Both the position numbers and the translations under genes were made by a program. From an uncultured Sphingorhabdus sp. (GTDB lineage Bacteria; Pseudomonadota; Alphaproteobacteria; Sphingomonadales; Sphingomonadaceae): a stretch of DNA of 14,527 nt. Within the stretch, counting starts at the first letter, position 1. Each line of letters starts with the position of its first letter. Shown here piece after piece: positions 6,426 through 13,895 of this stretch. The notes under the pieces are model-generated. The model did not search any database, had not been told where the DNA came from, and saw nothing but the letters and a program-made list of their open reading frames with translations. The stretch is taken from contig CALMYW010000304.1 of NCBI GenBank assembly GCA_937873665.1, positions 1-14,527 of the forward strand, given 5' to 3'.

Positions 6426-8005
6426 ATTGGCATATTTTCAAGTCTAGGCACAGCAATCCGCTCAATTTCCTTGGGCTCGAACTTCGTCAAACCACCTGCA
6501 TAGGTTCGCCCACTTTCGACGCTGACATTTTTGCGGAGCCATCCAGCTAACAGATCGAGCTGCGAAGCCGTCATAGGATCACGCGGGTAGAGGCCATGAG
6601 CAATATTGATGTGCCGTGCCTCACAGAGATTTCGGACGAAGGCAGGTGAACGGCGCGCCATATAGGTGCATATGATCGGCGCCGGAGCTTTAAGTCCTAT
6701 CGACCACCAAGCACGGCGGTTGCGCGCCGTATAGGATTTATCGGCACCGTGTTTCTTAGCCCAAACCAGAAATTTTTTGACACTGGCACGCGTCGCCGCA
6801 GGCAACTCGTCAAGATCCGCCGGAAGGTCCACAACCTTACGAAGTTCCATATCATCGATGAGGTTGTCTCCCGCACGAATAAGGTCACGAGCTTTGGTGA
6901 CTGTGGGGGTGAGCACGTCCAACGGAAGTGCAGTGGTATGGTCTCCGGCGATCCATATGTCATTGTGTCCTGTGACGCTGCCTCGATGTACCCGACAAAG
7001 TTCGCCCAGTTCGATATAGCCCGCAGGGACCGCTGGCCCCGGACGGATAATAATGGACCATCGATTGGCAGCTTCAACCGTCGCCCAAGGCACCAATCGT
7101 CCAGACGAAAGCCCATTAAGCTGGTCCAGCGATTCTACCGCTCGAACCCTGAATTGTTTTGGACGCCGACCAACGCGAAAACAAGTTATCGCGCCTGTGG
7201 TTATTGCGTCGGCAAAAGGCATGGCTGCGGGATCAAGAACGTGAAGCGCGACGCCCCCTAGTTCGCTTGCGAGCAACTTTCGCAGAGTTGATCCATAGTT
7301 CACATCGAGCCATTCAGAGGAGGTAATAAATACCCCGTAATCACCGGGCTGGGCGAGCTGGAGTGTGCGAAGATAAAAGTGGATATGCAGCCCTGCGAGC
7401 TTGCTAGCTTTCACGCCATAACTCGCAGCTACCTCGCCGAACCACTGTTTGGCACTTTCGTCGATCAGATGGTGCCGAACATAAGGCGGGTTGCCGATGA
7501 ATAGCGTCTTGCCCTCAATTTTTGGAACCGATGCAAGTCGATAATCTTCAACCATAATAGTCGACCGACCAATCAACCCGGCAACAGTCAGATTGGCGCG
7601 AAGGAGTAAGGCGGCAACTGGATCATATTCGATAGCCACCAAATGCGCCTTGGGGAACAGCAGACCTGCAGCAAGTAAAAAGCGTCCAGACCCAGCACCA
7701 GCGTCAACAACGCGAGTTGGCTCACCTTCTGAGGCCGCCCATGCGGTCATAGAAGCAATTATGGGGGCTGGCGTGTAAGTCGCCCCATCTGCCCGGCGAA
7801 CGGCTGCTGATCTAACGCGCGCAAAAGCATCTCCTAGCGGATCATTGCCGCTTAAGATACTGGCGCGAACTTCGTTCGTGACGCTAACATTTCGATATGG
7901 CCGTATGCCCCTGCAAGCAGCCTGCTCCACTGCCGTTATTGTTAATCGCGGCGGCAAAAGCGCCAGCGCCAAGGCGATCAGGTCGCGTTCCGTCTGGATA
8001 ATCAT
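6422..8005 (-). CDS. Adenine-specific DNA methyltransferase of the XamI-type R-M system
   Basis: The 527-aa N6-adenine methyltransferase has its S-adenosylmethionine motif I at DAGAGSGRF (residues 101-109), a motif X region at ADGATYTP just before it, and the catalytic motif IV NPPY (172-175). This order marks a gamma-type N6-adenine enzyme. The long C-terminal half is the target-recognition part. It would methylate the adenine of the endonuclease's site, presumably GTCGAC. A longer frame reaches 8047, but I chose the ATG at 8005 because it overlaps the stop of the upstream 54-aa gene as ATGA, and residues before it belong to another gene's frame. The downstream junction with the endonuclease is also ATGA, giving one tightly coupled operon. 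Confidence 0.92.
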   Translation of the reverse strand: MIIQTERDLIALALALLPPRLTITAVEQAACRGIRPYRNVSVTNEVRASILSGNDPLGDAFARVRSAAVRRADGATYTPAPIIASMTAWAASEGEPTRVVDAGAGSGRFLLAAGLLFPKAHLVAIEYDPVAALLLRANLTVAGLIGRSTIMVEDYRLASVPKIEGKTLFIGNPPYVRHHLIDESAKQWFGEVAASYGVKASKLAGLHIHFYLRTLQLAQPGDYGVFITSSEWLDVNYGSTLRKLLASELGGVALHVLDPAAMPFADAITTGAITCFRVGRRPKQFRVRAVESLDQLNGLSSGRLVPWATVEAANRWSIIIRPGPAVPAGYIELGELCRVHRGSVTGHNDIWIAGDHTTALPLDVLTPTVTKARDLIRAGDNLIDDMELRKVVDLPADLDELPAATRASVKKFLVWAKKHGADKSYTARNRRAWWSIGLKAPAPIICTYMARRSPAFVRNLCEARHINIAHGLYPRDPMTASQLDLLAGWLRKNVSVESGRTYAGGLTKFEPKEIERIAVPRLENMPI

Positions 8006-8166
8006 TTCTTTGGCACAGCCTTGGCCTGCTTCTCGTAACCGGCCCACAGCTCTTCAAACAAAACGTTCAAACGAATACCTCGACGGCCTGCCTCTGCCTT
8101 CACTTTGCGTGCAAGTTCAGTGTCGAGCCTAAAACCGACAATTTGTGAACCCTGACCTTCCGGCAT
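8002..8166 (-). CDS. Ribbon-helix-helix-like small protein leading the R-M operon
   Basis: This 54-aa frame lies directly upstream of the methyltransferase and overlaps it by ATGA. It begins MPEGQGSQIVGFRLDTELAR and ends EKQAKAVPKK. The strand SQIVGFRLD, the helix TELARKVKAEAGRRG and a second helix, LNVLFEELWAGYEKQ, fit a MetJ/Arc/CopG ribbon-helix-helix fold. Such proteins bind DNA as dimers on short palindromes and often autoregulate. A clear ribosome binding site (GAAGGAAGAG) precedes the ATG. The best reading is a controller or repressor of the R-M operon acting on the palindromes at 8180-8222. A truncated antitoxin is an alternative. The fold call rests on pattern only. Confidence 0.7.
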   Translation of the reverse strand: MPEGQGSQIVGFRLDTELARKVKAEAGRRGIRLNVLFEELWAGYEKQAKAVPKK

Positions 8167-8173
8167 TAACTCT

Positions 8174-8229
8174 TCCTTCGAGTCGACTCAGTGTTCGCAA
8201 CATGTGTCGACACGTCGACACAATGTCAA
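8174..8229 (-). promoter_or_regulatory. R-M operon promoter with three embedded GTCGAC sites
   Basis: On the minus strand a perfect -35 TTGACA (8229-8224) is followed 17 bp later by CACATG (8206-8201), or 19 bp later by CATGTT, as -10. The spacer holds an inverted repeat, TGTGTCGAC and GTCGACACA with 2 bp between (8203-8222), containing GTCGAC at 8206-8211 and 8214-8219. A third GTCGAC (8182-8187) lies inside the perfect palindrome GAGTCGACTC (8180-8189), between the -10 and the ribosome binding site. The whole promoter fits in the 72 bp between the recombinase stop and the small gene's start. Repression by the RHH protein or sensing of methylation are both possible. Confidence 0.75.
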
Positions 8230-8238
8230 GCCGCTGGC

Positions 8239-9381
8239 TCACTGAGCGAAACGCTTTGCCATCCTCGCACTCGCCCCTCCGCGCACCGCAAGCTTCTCTC
8301 CATAGCGGAGCACTGTTCGAGGATCCTTCCACCGGTAGGCTTGCATGATGGCCCCTAAACTTTCCTCGGCCGCAAAATTGTCCTGTGCGACACCTACACG
8401 GATCGAATGACTTGATATGCTCTTGACCACCCGCTCAAGCTCAACTTCTCCCATCTGCCCCAACAAACCGCGCTCATGCGCGGTGCGAACGAGCCGTTTA
8501 TAGATCTCGCCAACCGAATTCGGATGCAGCGCATTTTTGCAGATCATGGCAATTGAGCCATCAAAATGCGTTTTGATCTGGCAAAAGACCGGACCGGTTT
8601 TGAGACGCCCTTCGCTTAGCCAGTCTTTGAGCGCCGACATCGTCGCCGGCGAGAGAAAGGCATAATCCCCTTCCCCCTCCTGGTCAGTCTTGCTGAACGG
8701 AATGAACAACCGCCCTGCCCCATCGGAATCTGGTCCCTCGATGTGCGCCACTTCGACCCGCACCAGCTCCGATCGGCGTAGCCCGGTATCATAGGCAACA
8801 CGCAGCATGGCAATGTTCCGGAGGGCCAAAGCATCCAAACGGCCGTAGCTGCCACGCCTGCACGCCTTAAGGAGGGTTTTGAGCGACAAGGCAGCCTCCG
8901 GCCCATCCAGATCGACGACATCGCCCTTGAACCGCAAACCGAGCGCCTGGCGCTGCTTAGAGCCAACCTTTTTGCGGGCAGCCTTCAGCTCATAAGCAAC
9001 CAGCTCGTCATCGGTCGGATCAACGAGACGGAGCAAACGATAAGCGCGGCCGACATGCACAATATAGCGTTTGATCGTGGCTGCAGCGCGCGGGCGCCCT
9101 TCCCGGTCCTCTCCAACAACCAGGCTCCGGACCCAGCGTGCAACATCACTTGCCCCTGCCCTCGCCGGATCGACGCGATTGGCCCGACACCAGCGCAGCC
9201 AAATAGCAAGATCAGACCGAAAGGCGCGGCGGCTATTGTACGACCAGGCGCGGAAGGCCGCATCGAGGCGTTCGACATCGATCCTCTCCGACCAATGCTC
9301 GACCGCGCGCAAATCATCGATAAGATCAGCAGGCTCTACGGAAGCTGCGGCCAGGATGTTATTGCTCAGCATAGTCTCCAT
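8239..9381 (-). CDS. Tyrosine recombinase / site-specific integrase
   Basis: A complete phage-integrase-type recombinase of about 380 aa. The core-binding domain precedes a catalytic domain with Arg in DTGLRRSE, Lys in PFSKTDQ, His and Arg in SHSIRVG, Trp in YRWKDP and the Tyr nucleophile in TVLRYGEK. All catalytic positions are occupied. An ATG at 9462 would add 27 residues, but that stretch is AT-rich and unlike the rest of the protein. The starts at 9381 or 9372 (GGAG sits just ahead of the latter) are more natural. On a plasmid such enzymes resolve multimers or insert cassettes. It is transcribed toward the R-M operon and divergently from the DUF1612-type gene. No attachment-site pair was recognised. 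Confidence 0.9.
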   Translation of the reverse strand: METMLSNNILAAASVEPADLIDDLRAVEHWSERIDVERLDAAFRAWSYNSRRAFRSDLAIWLRWCRANRVDPARAGASDVARWVRSLVVGEDREGRPRAAATIKRYIVHVGRAYRLLRLVDPTDDELVAYELKAARKKVGSKQRQALGLRFKGDVVDLDGPEAALSLKTLLKACRRGSYGRLDALALRNIAMLRVAYDTGLRRSELVRVEVAHIEGPDSDGAGRLFIPFSKTDQEGEGDYAFLSPATMSALKDWLSEGRLKTGPVFCQIKTHFDGSIAMICKNALHPNSVGEIYKRLVRTAHERGLLGQMGEVELERVVKSISSHSIRVGVAQDNFAAEESLGAIMQAYRWKDPRTVLRYGEKLAVRGGASARMAKRFAQ

Positions 9382-9506
9382 TTTTGCTGTGGTTCGCGAA
9401 ATTTGGTTGGCTATACCAATATAGTAGAGGTGTGATAAGCATTCATTATCAACACTAGGCATATGGGCATACTTTACCGAGAGGTCGTTTCAGTTCATAA
9501 TTGGCT

Positions 9507-10529
9507 ATGGAAAGCTTGCCCATATCGACACGGTTCGGCCCCGACTATACACCCAAAATGGTCACGGCGATAGCGGCTGCGACAGCCACGATTGCTCGGC
9601 TCGACGCCCGGATTATCGCCAGTCCCGTCGCGAAACCCTGGGCGATGCGCGCCACGTGGAGCGGCTATGCGCGGGCCTTGCAACTGCAATCCGCCGAGGT
9701 GGAGGAGATCGACGTATTTTCATGGGGCTGCGACCTCAGGATTCCCGGTCGCCCGCCCCTCCCCAGCCATCTCGACCTATTCGATCGCTTCGAGGAATGG
9801 CGCGCGTCCCTCGACGATCCGGACACGCTGGCCTGGCGCGACGGACTTCCTACCGCGATCGGCGATCCGGCAGCTTCGGCCGCCCACCCTCCCCTCGTCC
9901 GCGCGCTCGATACGGTCCGCCAGCTCGCCCGCATCGACCACAGCATCATGCCCTGGCTCGGCCTGCCGTTCGCGCTGCGCGATCGGGGCCTCACTGCATC
10001 TCCCCTCCCCTGCCTCGCCGGCGGCGCCAAGGCGTTCCGCTTGAAGCCCAGGCCCAATGACGACGATTGGCTGGTTATGCTGCGCGGCCTCGAAAGGGCG
10101 GCGACGATCGGCCTGGAGCGATTGCACAGCCTCGAGCGGCACTATCGCGACGCCCAGCGGACGATCGCAGCCGAATACCGACCTGGCGCGCTCCCTGCGC
10201 TTCTGGCACTGATCCAGTATCACCCTTTGCTCTCCCCGCAATCGGCTGCAGAGCTGCTTTGCATGAGTATCGCCGGAGCGAGCAAGCTGATCGAGCGCGC
10301 CGCGACCACCGGTCTGCTCGTAGAAATCACGCAGCGGCGAAGCTGGCGCCAATTTCTCACGCCGGACCTGGCCGCGGATTTTGGCTATGTGCGGCCAAAG
10401 CGTGGACGGCCTGCAAAAGAGCCCCCTCCCCTTCCCGTCAATCGCGACCTGGCTGCGGTATTCGATGCGTTCGACAGCGAAATGGCAGCAATAGACAATC
10501 TCCTCGTTAGGAAAAGCGATCCCAGTTAA
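9507..10529 (+). CDS. DUF1612 / HTH-domain protein (RHE_PE00001-type)
   Basis: The 340-aa protein belongs to a group of helix-turn-helix proteins with a DUF1612 domain that is frequent on rhizobial and sphingomonad plasmids, often beside integrases and rep genes. The C-terminal part shows an HTH-like region (LSPQSAAELLCMSIAGASKL, then IERAATTGLL) and a basic tail (KRGRPAKEP). The N-terminal two thirds are rich in Arg, Leu and Pro with no catalytic motif I can name. The start is the ATG at 9507; a TTG two codons upstream is less likely. GC content is clearly higher than in the neighbouring R-M genes. It probably binds DNA; its target is unknown. The spacing to the recombinase allows a shared divergent control region. 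Confidence 0.82.
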   Translation: MESLPISTRFGPDYTPKMVTAIAAATATIARLDARIIASPVAKPWAMRATWSGYARALQLQSAEVEEIDVFSWGCDLRIPGRPPLPSHLDLFDRFEEWRASLDDPDTLAWRDGLPTAIGDPAASAAHPPLVRALDTVRQLARIDHSIMPWLGLPFALRDRGLTASPLPCLAGGAKAFRLKPRPNDDDWLVMLRGLERAATIGLERLHSLERHYRDAQRTIAAEYRPGALPALLALIQYHPLLSPQSAAELLCMSIAGASKLIERAATTGLLVEITQRRSWRQFLTPDLAADFGYVRPKRGRPAKEPPPLPVNRDLAAVFDAFDSEMAAIDNLLVRKSDPS

Positions 10530-10902
10530 TTTCTACGAGCGCTTCTTACTTTCGAGAAATATGGGTTTTATCAGCTACTTATAACTGTGCAGCGTTATGT
10601 GCTGCATATCGTACCGCTCCTTGTGTTGCGATGTGTAACGCGCTGTGTGCAGCGCAGTCGCATTCGAGTGCGCGTACCGCTGCGCGGCTACACGCGCGGT
10701 CTACAGTACTGCTACCGTGTGATGGTGATGTGCATGTAGCATCGCTTGGACTCGCGCGTTCGAATACGAGCGCGCGGCATACTTGCACAGCGCCTATACC
10801 CGCGCTATCACATCCGCATACGGTTGGTGCTGCGCATCCTTATGCACGGTCGGCTTGTGCCGCGCAGGTGAACGCGCGGCCTTATATTAGAGGAGCTAAC
10901 GA
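10530..10902. other. Gene-free region before parA, candidate centromere (parS)
   Basis: No credible gene lies in this 373-bp stretch. It is unusually rich in alternating purine-pyrimidine runs and short repeats: GCGCGG-type words at 10682, 10694, 10772 and 10874 (ACGCGCGG or AGCGCGCGG forms), CGTACCGCT twice (10610 and 10673), and TGCAGCG twice (10588 and 10648). The last GCGCGG lies just before a TTATATT -10-like element and the parA ribosome binding site. Type Ib partition systems, with a small ParA and an RHH partner, usually have their centromere upstream of parA, where it also serves as operator, so this is the natural place to look. No single precise repeat unit was resolved. Confidence 0.5.
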
Positions 10903-11589
10903 ATGCCGGTCATCACCATCGCGCAGAGCAAAGGAGGCGCGGGTAAAACCACACTCGCTCTCGCGCTCGCGTCTGAATTCGAGGCACTAGGCGGCTCCGT
11001 ATTCATGCTCGATGCTGACCGTCAGAACAGCCTGCTAAACTGGCACCGTGATCGCCGCGAAGAGGGAAGGGGAGGGGACTCCCTCATCACTGTGGAGGAT
11101 GCCTCCCAGATCCGCGACGCCGAGATCGGAGCAGCTATCAAAAGGGCGAGGGAAAGTGCACAACTTGTGATCGTGGATTCTGAAGGGACGTCCAACTTCA
11201 AGACCGCATATGCCGCGATGGACTCTGACTTTGTCGTGATACCGACCCGCTCCTCGCGCCTCGACCTCGAAAGAACCGTCGAAACCAGCGAAATGCTGCA
11301 GAAGATGGGCGGCGGGGTGCCATACCGAGTGCTCATTACCCAAACTGGACAGGTCGCACGCTCGCGCGCCGAGTGGGAAATCGACGCGCAAATCAGCAGT
11401 GCATTGCCGATATTCAAGGAACAAATGCACACGCTCGATGCGTTCCGCGCCATGTCAAATTTCCGCATGACCCTCGCGGAAGTGGAGCAAGCTGGTCTCG
11501 CCAAAGCGGAGAAAGCCCGGCGCATAGCCCAGAGCATCCTCGCCGACGTCCTCGGCGAAATTCAGAACAAGGAAGCATCCAATGGCTGA
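10903..11589 (+). CDS. parA: ParA-family partition ATPase (small, type Ib)
   Basis: The 228-aa protein has the deviant Walker A motif KGGAGKTT (residues 10-17) with the signature first lysine, the A' strand MLDADRQNSLLNW, and a Walker B strand VIVDSEGT. At this length, and without an N-terminal HTH, it belongs to the small ParA group (ParF/VirC1-like, type Ib). It would drive plasmid segregation by forming ATP-dependent gradients on the nucleoid. GAGGAG lies 7-8 bp before the ATG. The downstream RHH gene starts 8 bp inside its 3' end, so the two are co-translated as a partition operon. Autoregulation would come from the partner protein binding the upstream repeats; this is inferred. Confidence 0.93.
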   Translation: MPVITIAQSKGGAGKTTLALALASEFEALGGSVFMLDADRQNSLLNWHRDRREEGRGGDSLITVEDASQIRDAEIGAAIKRARESAQLVIVDSEGTSNFKTAYAAMDSDFVVIPTRSSRLDLERTVETSEMLQKMGGGVPYRVLITQTGQVARSRAEWEIDAQISSALPIFKEQMHTLDAFRAMSNFRMTLAEVEQAGLAKAEKARRIAQSILADVLGEIQNKEASNG

Positions 11590-11986
11590 ACCCAAACCCG
11601 CAACTCCGGCCATGGGTGACATCATCGGCAAAACCCGGCAGCGCCTCGAAACGAATGACGATCCAACCGCTCGCCTCAAGAGCCTGATCGCGTCTACACC
11701 GCCGGCGGGTGCCGCGGTCGACCCATCCCCAACCCGGGAACCGCTCCGGCCAACGCCCCCGGCCAATTATTTTCCGCAGGTCCAAGCCGAAACCGCCGCA
11801 ATTCCCAAGCGCAAACCAATGCGCGGGCCAGCGCGGACCAAACATATCACTATGCGCCTGTCGCAGCCCGAGCGTGACCGACTAGTCCTCTGGTGCGAGG
11901 CCAGAAACCTCAGCCTACCCGACGGCATCATCGCCTTGCTCGATCTCGCCGAAGGGGAGGGGCCTGTCGGGCCGGGGCCGGTCTGA
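11582..11986 (+). CDS. Partition partner, ParB-like with C-terminal RHH fold
   Basis: The 134-aa protein overlaps the end of parA by 8 bp. The N-terminal two thirds are Pro/Ala-rich and likely disordered (ASTPPAGAAVDPSPTREP). The C-terminus, KHITMRLSQPERDRLVLWCE followed by ARNLSLPDGIIALLDLAE, reads as a strand and two helices of a ribbon-helix-helix domain. This arrangement, a flexible N-terminal arm that stimulates ParA plus an RHH DNA-binding C-terminus, is that of ParG-type centromere-binding proteins in type Ib systems. It should bind the repeats upstream of parA. I recognise it by position and fold pattern, not by close similarity to a named protein. It ends 40 bp before the rep stop on the opposite strand. 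Confidence 0.78.
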   Translation: MAEPKPATPAMGDIIGKTRQRLETNDDPTARLKSLIASTPPAGAAVDPSPTREPLRPTPPANYFPQVQAETAAIPKRKPMRGPARTKHITMRLSQPERDRLVLWCEARNLSLPDGIIALLDLAEGEGPVGPGPV

Positions 11987-11996
11987 CGCCCAGGAT

Positions 11997-12020
11997 GCGT
12001 TTATGTGAGTAATTGGGGGC
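11997..12020 (-). repeat. Lone inverted iteron downstream of rep
   Basis: Read on the minus strand this is GCCCCC, 5 bp, then CTCACATAAACGC, a near-perfect match to the iteron unit upstream of rep. It sits alone in the 40-bp gap between the convergent parB-like and rep genes, in opposite orientation to all other copies and more than 1.1 kb from them. Confidence 0.75.
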
Positions 12021-12026
12021 AGGGGC

Positions 12027-13145
12027 CTATGCACGCCCACGTTGCTGCACGAAGGATTTACAAAACCCCTCCCACGACTTGTAAAGTGCATCCCCAACCA
12101 GGTTATCCAGTCGAGACCCCATCGTCTTGCGATACCCGCTCGCAATGAGATCCTTGTCCCAACCACCGCCATAATCCGCAACGATCGTCAACAAACGCGT
12201 GTCGGGGCAGAAGTGCAGGGAATCGCGGGGAAACGGCTTACGCTCGATAATCTTCGGCCGATCCGCGATCGCGATCGTCTCCACCGTGCCCTCACGCCGC
12301 GCGCGCCGACCAACCCTAGGACGATCCAACTCGCGCGCGGTCTCCTTCTGATCCTCAAGATCCTTGGGGTGAAACATCAGTTTCACGGCCTCGACCGGCC
12401 GACCGCGGCCCGATCCCCGGATTTCCTCCCATTCAACCGTGAAATCCGCCAGCTGATCGATCTCCGCCTTCGACTTCGCCAGCACATCGCGCCGGAACTC
12501 GGCAAAGTTCTTGAAGCTGCCGTCAGGAACTCCAAGCTTCCGCCGCAGTTCATCGACCTTCATTTTGTACACCCGGTTCTGCCGATTGATGATCAGACAC
12601 CCCAGATCGTAAAGGGAGAGAGCATAGCGAGACTGCAGCGCAAGCATCACACCGAGATTCACGCGCGCATAATAGTCCGAACGCTGCAACACGCGCTTGA
12701 AATTATCCGAGAACTGAAATTCGACGACGCTCATCCCATCTTCGGAAATTTCCTCGACACAGCTCGCCAGCAACGCCTGCGACATCACCGCAGGTTTACC
12801 CTTCGACGTCGTCGTCCGGATACGAACAATGACCCGAAGCAATTCATCCATCACGGTCTGAATACGCTCATTACCCTTGTGGGAGCCTCGAAGCTCCTTC
12901 TTCGTAATAACGAACGTCTTGTCTTCATAGGCTTCCGGACCAGCCTTGCGCAGCATCAACGCGAACGCTTTGCGCGCAGCAGCGCCAAGCGAGCCGGTCT
13001 CGAACTCGGACTCGACCAATTCGCCGGGTTTGCTTACAAAATCGAGATCACGGCGGCGAATCACATCCGCAACGCGCAGCGTCCGGCTCAGACTCTCCAG
13101 CCCTGATGTTACCTCGATTTCCGATATGTCCGAATCGAGCTTCAT
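12027..13145 (-). CDS. repA: Replication initiator, Rep_3 family
   Basis: The 372-aa protein is a Rep_3 (RepB/RepE/pi-type) initiator made of two winged-helix domains. Family-typical stretches include RKAFALMLRKAGPEAYEDKT, VEFQFSDNFKRVL, then the strong ALQSRYALSLYDL helix, and KVDELRRKLGVPDGSFKNFA with the second winged helix. A long basic linker (RPRVGRRARREG) leads to a C-terminal extension ending SWEGFCKSFVQQRGRA, which resembles that of sphingomonad and other alphaproteobacterial plasmid Rep proteins. The start is the ATG at 13145; I see no strong ribosome binding site there. It would bind the CTCACATAAA-type iterons beginning 50 bp upstream, both to open the origin and to repress itself. 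The gene converges with the partition operon. Confidence 0.92.
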   Translation of the reverse strand: MKLDSDISEIEVTSGLESLSRTLRVADVIRRRDLDFVSKPGELVESEFETGSLGAAARKAFALMLRKAGPEAYEDKTFVITKKELRGSHKGNERIQTVMDELLRVIVRIRTTTSKGKPAVMSQALLASCVEEISEDGMSVVEFQFSDNFKRVLQRSDYYARVNLGVMLALQSRYALSLYDLGCLIINRQNRVYKMKVDELRRKLGVPDGSFKNFAEFRRDVLAKSKAEIDQLADFTVEWEEIRGSGRGRPVEAVKLMFHPKDLEDQKETARELDRPRVGRRARREGTVETIAIADRPKIIERKPFPRDSLHFCPDTRLLTIVADYGGGWDKDLIASGYRKTMGSRLDNLVGDALYKSWEGFCKSFVQQRGRA

Positions 13146-13194
13146 ATGAGTTGCATACCATCAACGTGTCATAAAGAGAACCCGCCCCCGTTTA

Positions 13195-13534
13195 CTCACA
13201 TAGACGAACCCCCGCCGACTCATGAAAAGAGGGCAGGGCGCTCTGTCACCAGCCCCCTGGTCCTCACATGAACGCGCCGCGAAACCCGCAGAAATACACG
13301 GGTTTAGGAGCGCCCCCCGATTCCTCACATAAACACGACCGGTTGGCCCAGATCATTCAGCTGCCGAAAGACCTGACAGTGTGCGCCCCCAGCGACTCAC
13401 AATAACGCCGCTCCAAGCTGCTGATCCGAATCGGTTTTCCGGGGCGCCCCCGTCCACTCATATAAACGCCGATCGAAAGGACTGACCGCTTACCACTGCA
13501 AGTCCAGACGCCCCCGATCACTCATATAAAGAAC
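13195..13534 (+). repeat. Seven dispersed iterons between rep and the main array
   Basis: Copies of GCCCCC, 3-5 bp, CTCAyATAAACGCC begin (at CTCA) at 13195, 13219, 13263, 13324, 13396, 13457 and 13521. Intervals are 24, 44, 61, 72, 61 and 64 bp, so they are not helically regular. The best copies are 13324, 13396 and 13457; 13219 is weak. All face the same way. The first lies about 50 bp from the rep start, so it may overlap the rep promoter and act as an operator. Confidence 0.8.
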
Positions 13535-13684
13535 CGCACGACCGGCGTCAGCCAATCCCGACCGCCACCATCGCCCTCAAAATCGACCCCAAATCCAGCA
13601 CAGTCGGCCAACGAAACGATTCATTGGGCTGAATCAAACCCTTCCAAAGGCCACTTCATATGGAATCCCGGCCACCCCCAATCG

Positions 13685-13785
13685 CTCACATAAACCCCCG
13701 GACGCTCATCCAGTTGCCCCCATGCGCTCGCATTAATGCCCCCTTGCGCTCACGCTAAAGCCCCCACCGGCTCATATAGAGGCAT
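13685..13785 (+). repeat. Tandem iteron array of the replication origin
   Basis: Five direct repeats begin at 13685, 13705, 13727, 13749 and 13771. Spacing is 20 bp and then 22, 22 and 22, two helical turns, as in classical iteron origins. The unit is CTCAyATwAA, one or two bases, then GCCCCC and a short spacer ending CG. The second unit is the most diverged (CTCATCCAGTT). This is the likely binding site for the Rep_3 initiator during origin opening. A gap with no clear unit (13535-13684) separates it from the dispersed copies. Confidence 0.85.
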
Positions 13786-13895
13786 ATCAACGCATTGAGT
13801 TCCAACGACTAAATGGCCCCGAATCTTAGAATCCTGAATCTATAGAAGCTCCCGCGCTCCGCTTGGGCGTTTTTATAAGATGATTCTTTAAGAGG
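13786..13895. other. AT-rich tract next to iterons, candidate unwinding element
   Basis: The sequence right after the last iteron turns AT-rich in two places: GAATCTTAGAATCCTGAATC (13821-13840), which repeats GAATC three times, and TTTTTATAAGATGATTCTTT (13870-13889). A short GC-rich stretch separates them. In iteron plasmids the duplex-unwinding element adjoins the array in this way. I found no good DnaA box (TTATCCACA-type) here, so the origin call rests on iterons and base composition. Confidence 0.5.

Noticed and set aside
9777..10352. Minus-strand frame of 191 aa opposite the DUF1612-type gene
   Set aside because: It is a GC-rich antisense shadow of a gene with recognisable family features.
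10631..10990. Plus-strand frame across the parA upstream region
   Set aside because: It is Arg/Ala/Ser/His-rich because of the GCGC repeats and overlaps the well-supported parA start in another frame.
12042..13106. Long plus-strand reading frame (354 aa) opposite rep
   Set aside because: Its Arg/His/Ile-rich composition is that of an antisense shadow; the minus strand carries a convincing Rep_3 protein.
13195..13785. Possible CRISPR array
   Set aside because: The repeats are short (about 14-20 bp), degenerate and irregularly spaced, with no uniform spacers and no cas genes; the rep neighbour makes them iterons.
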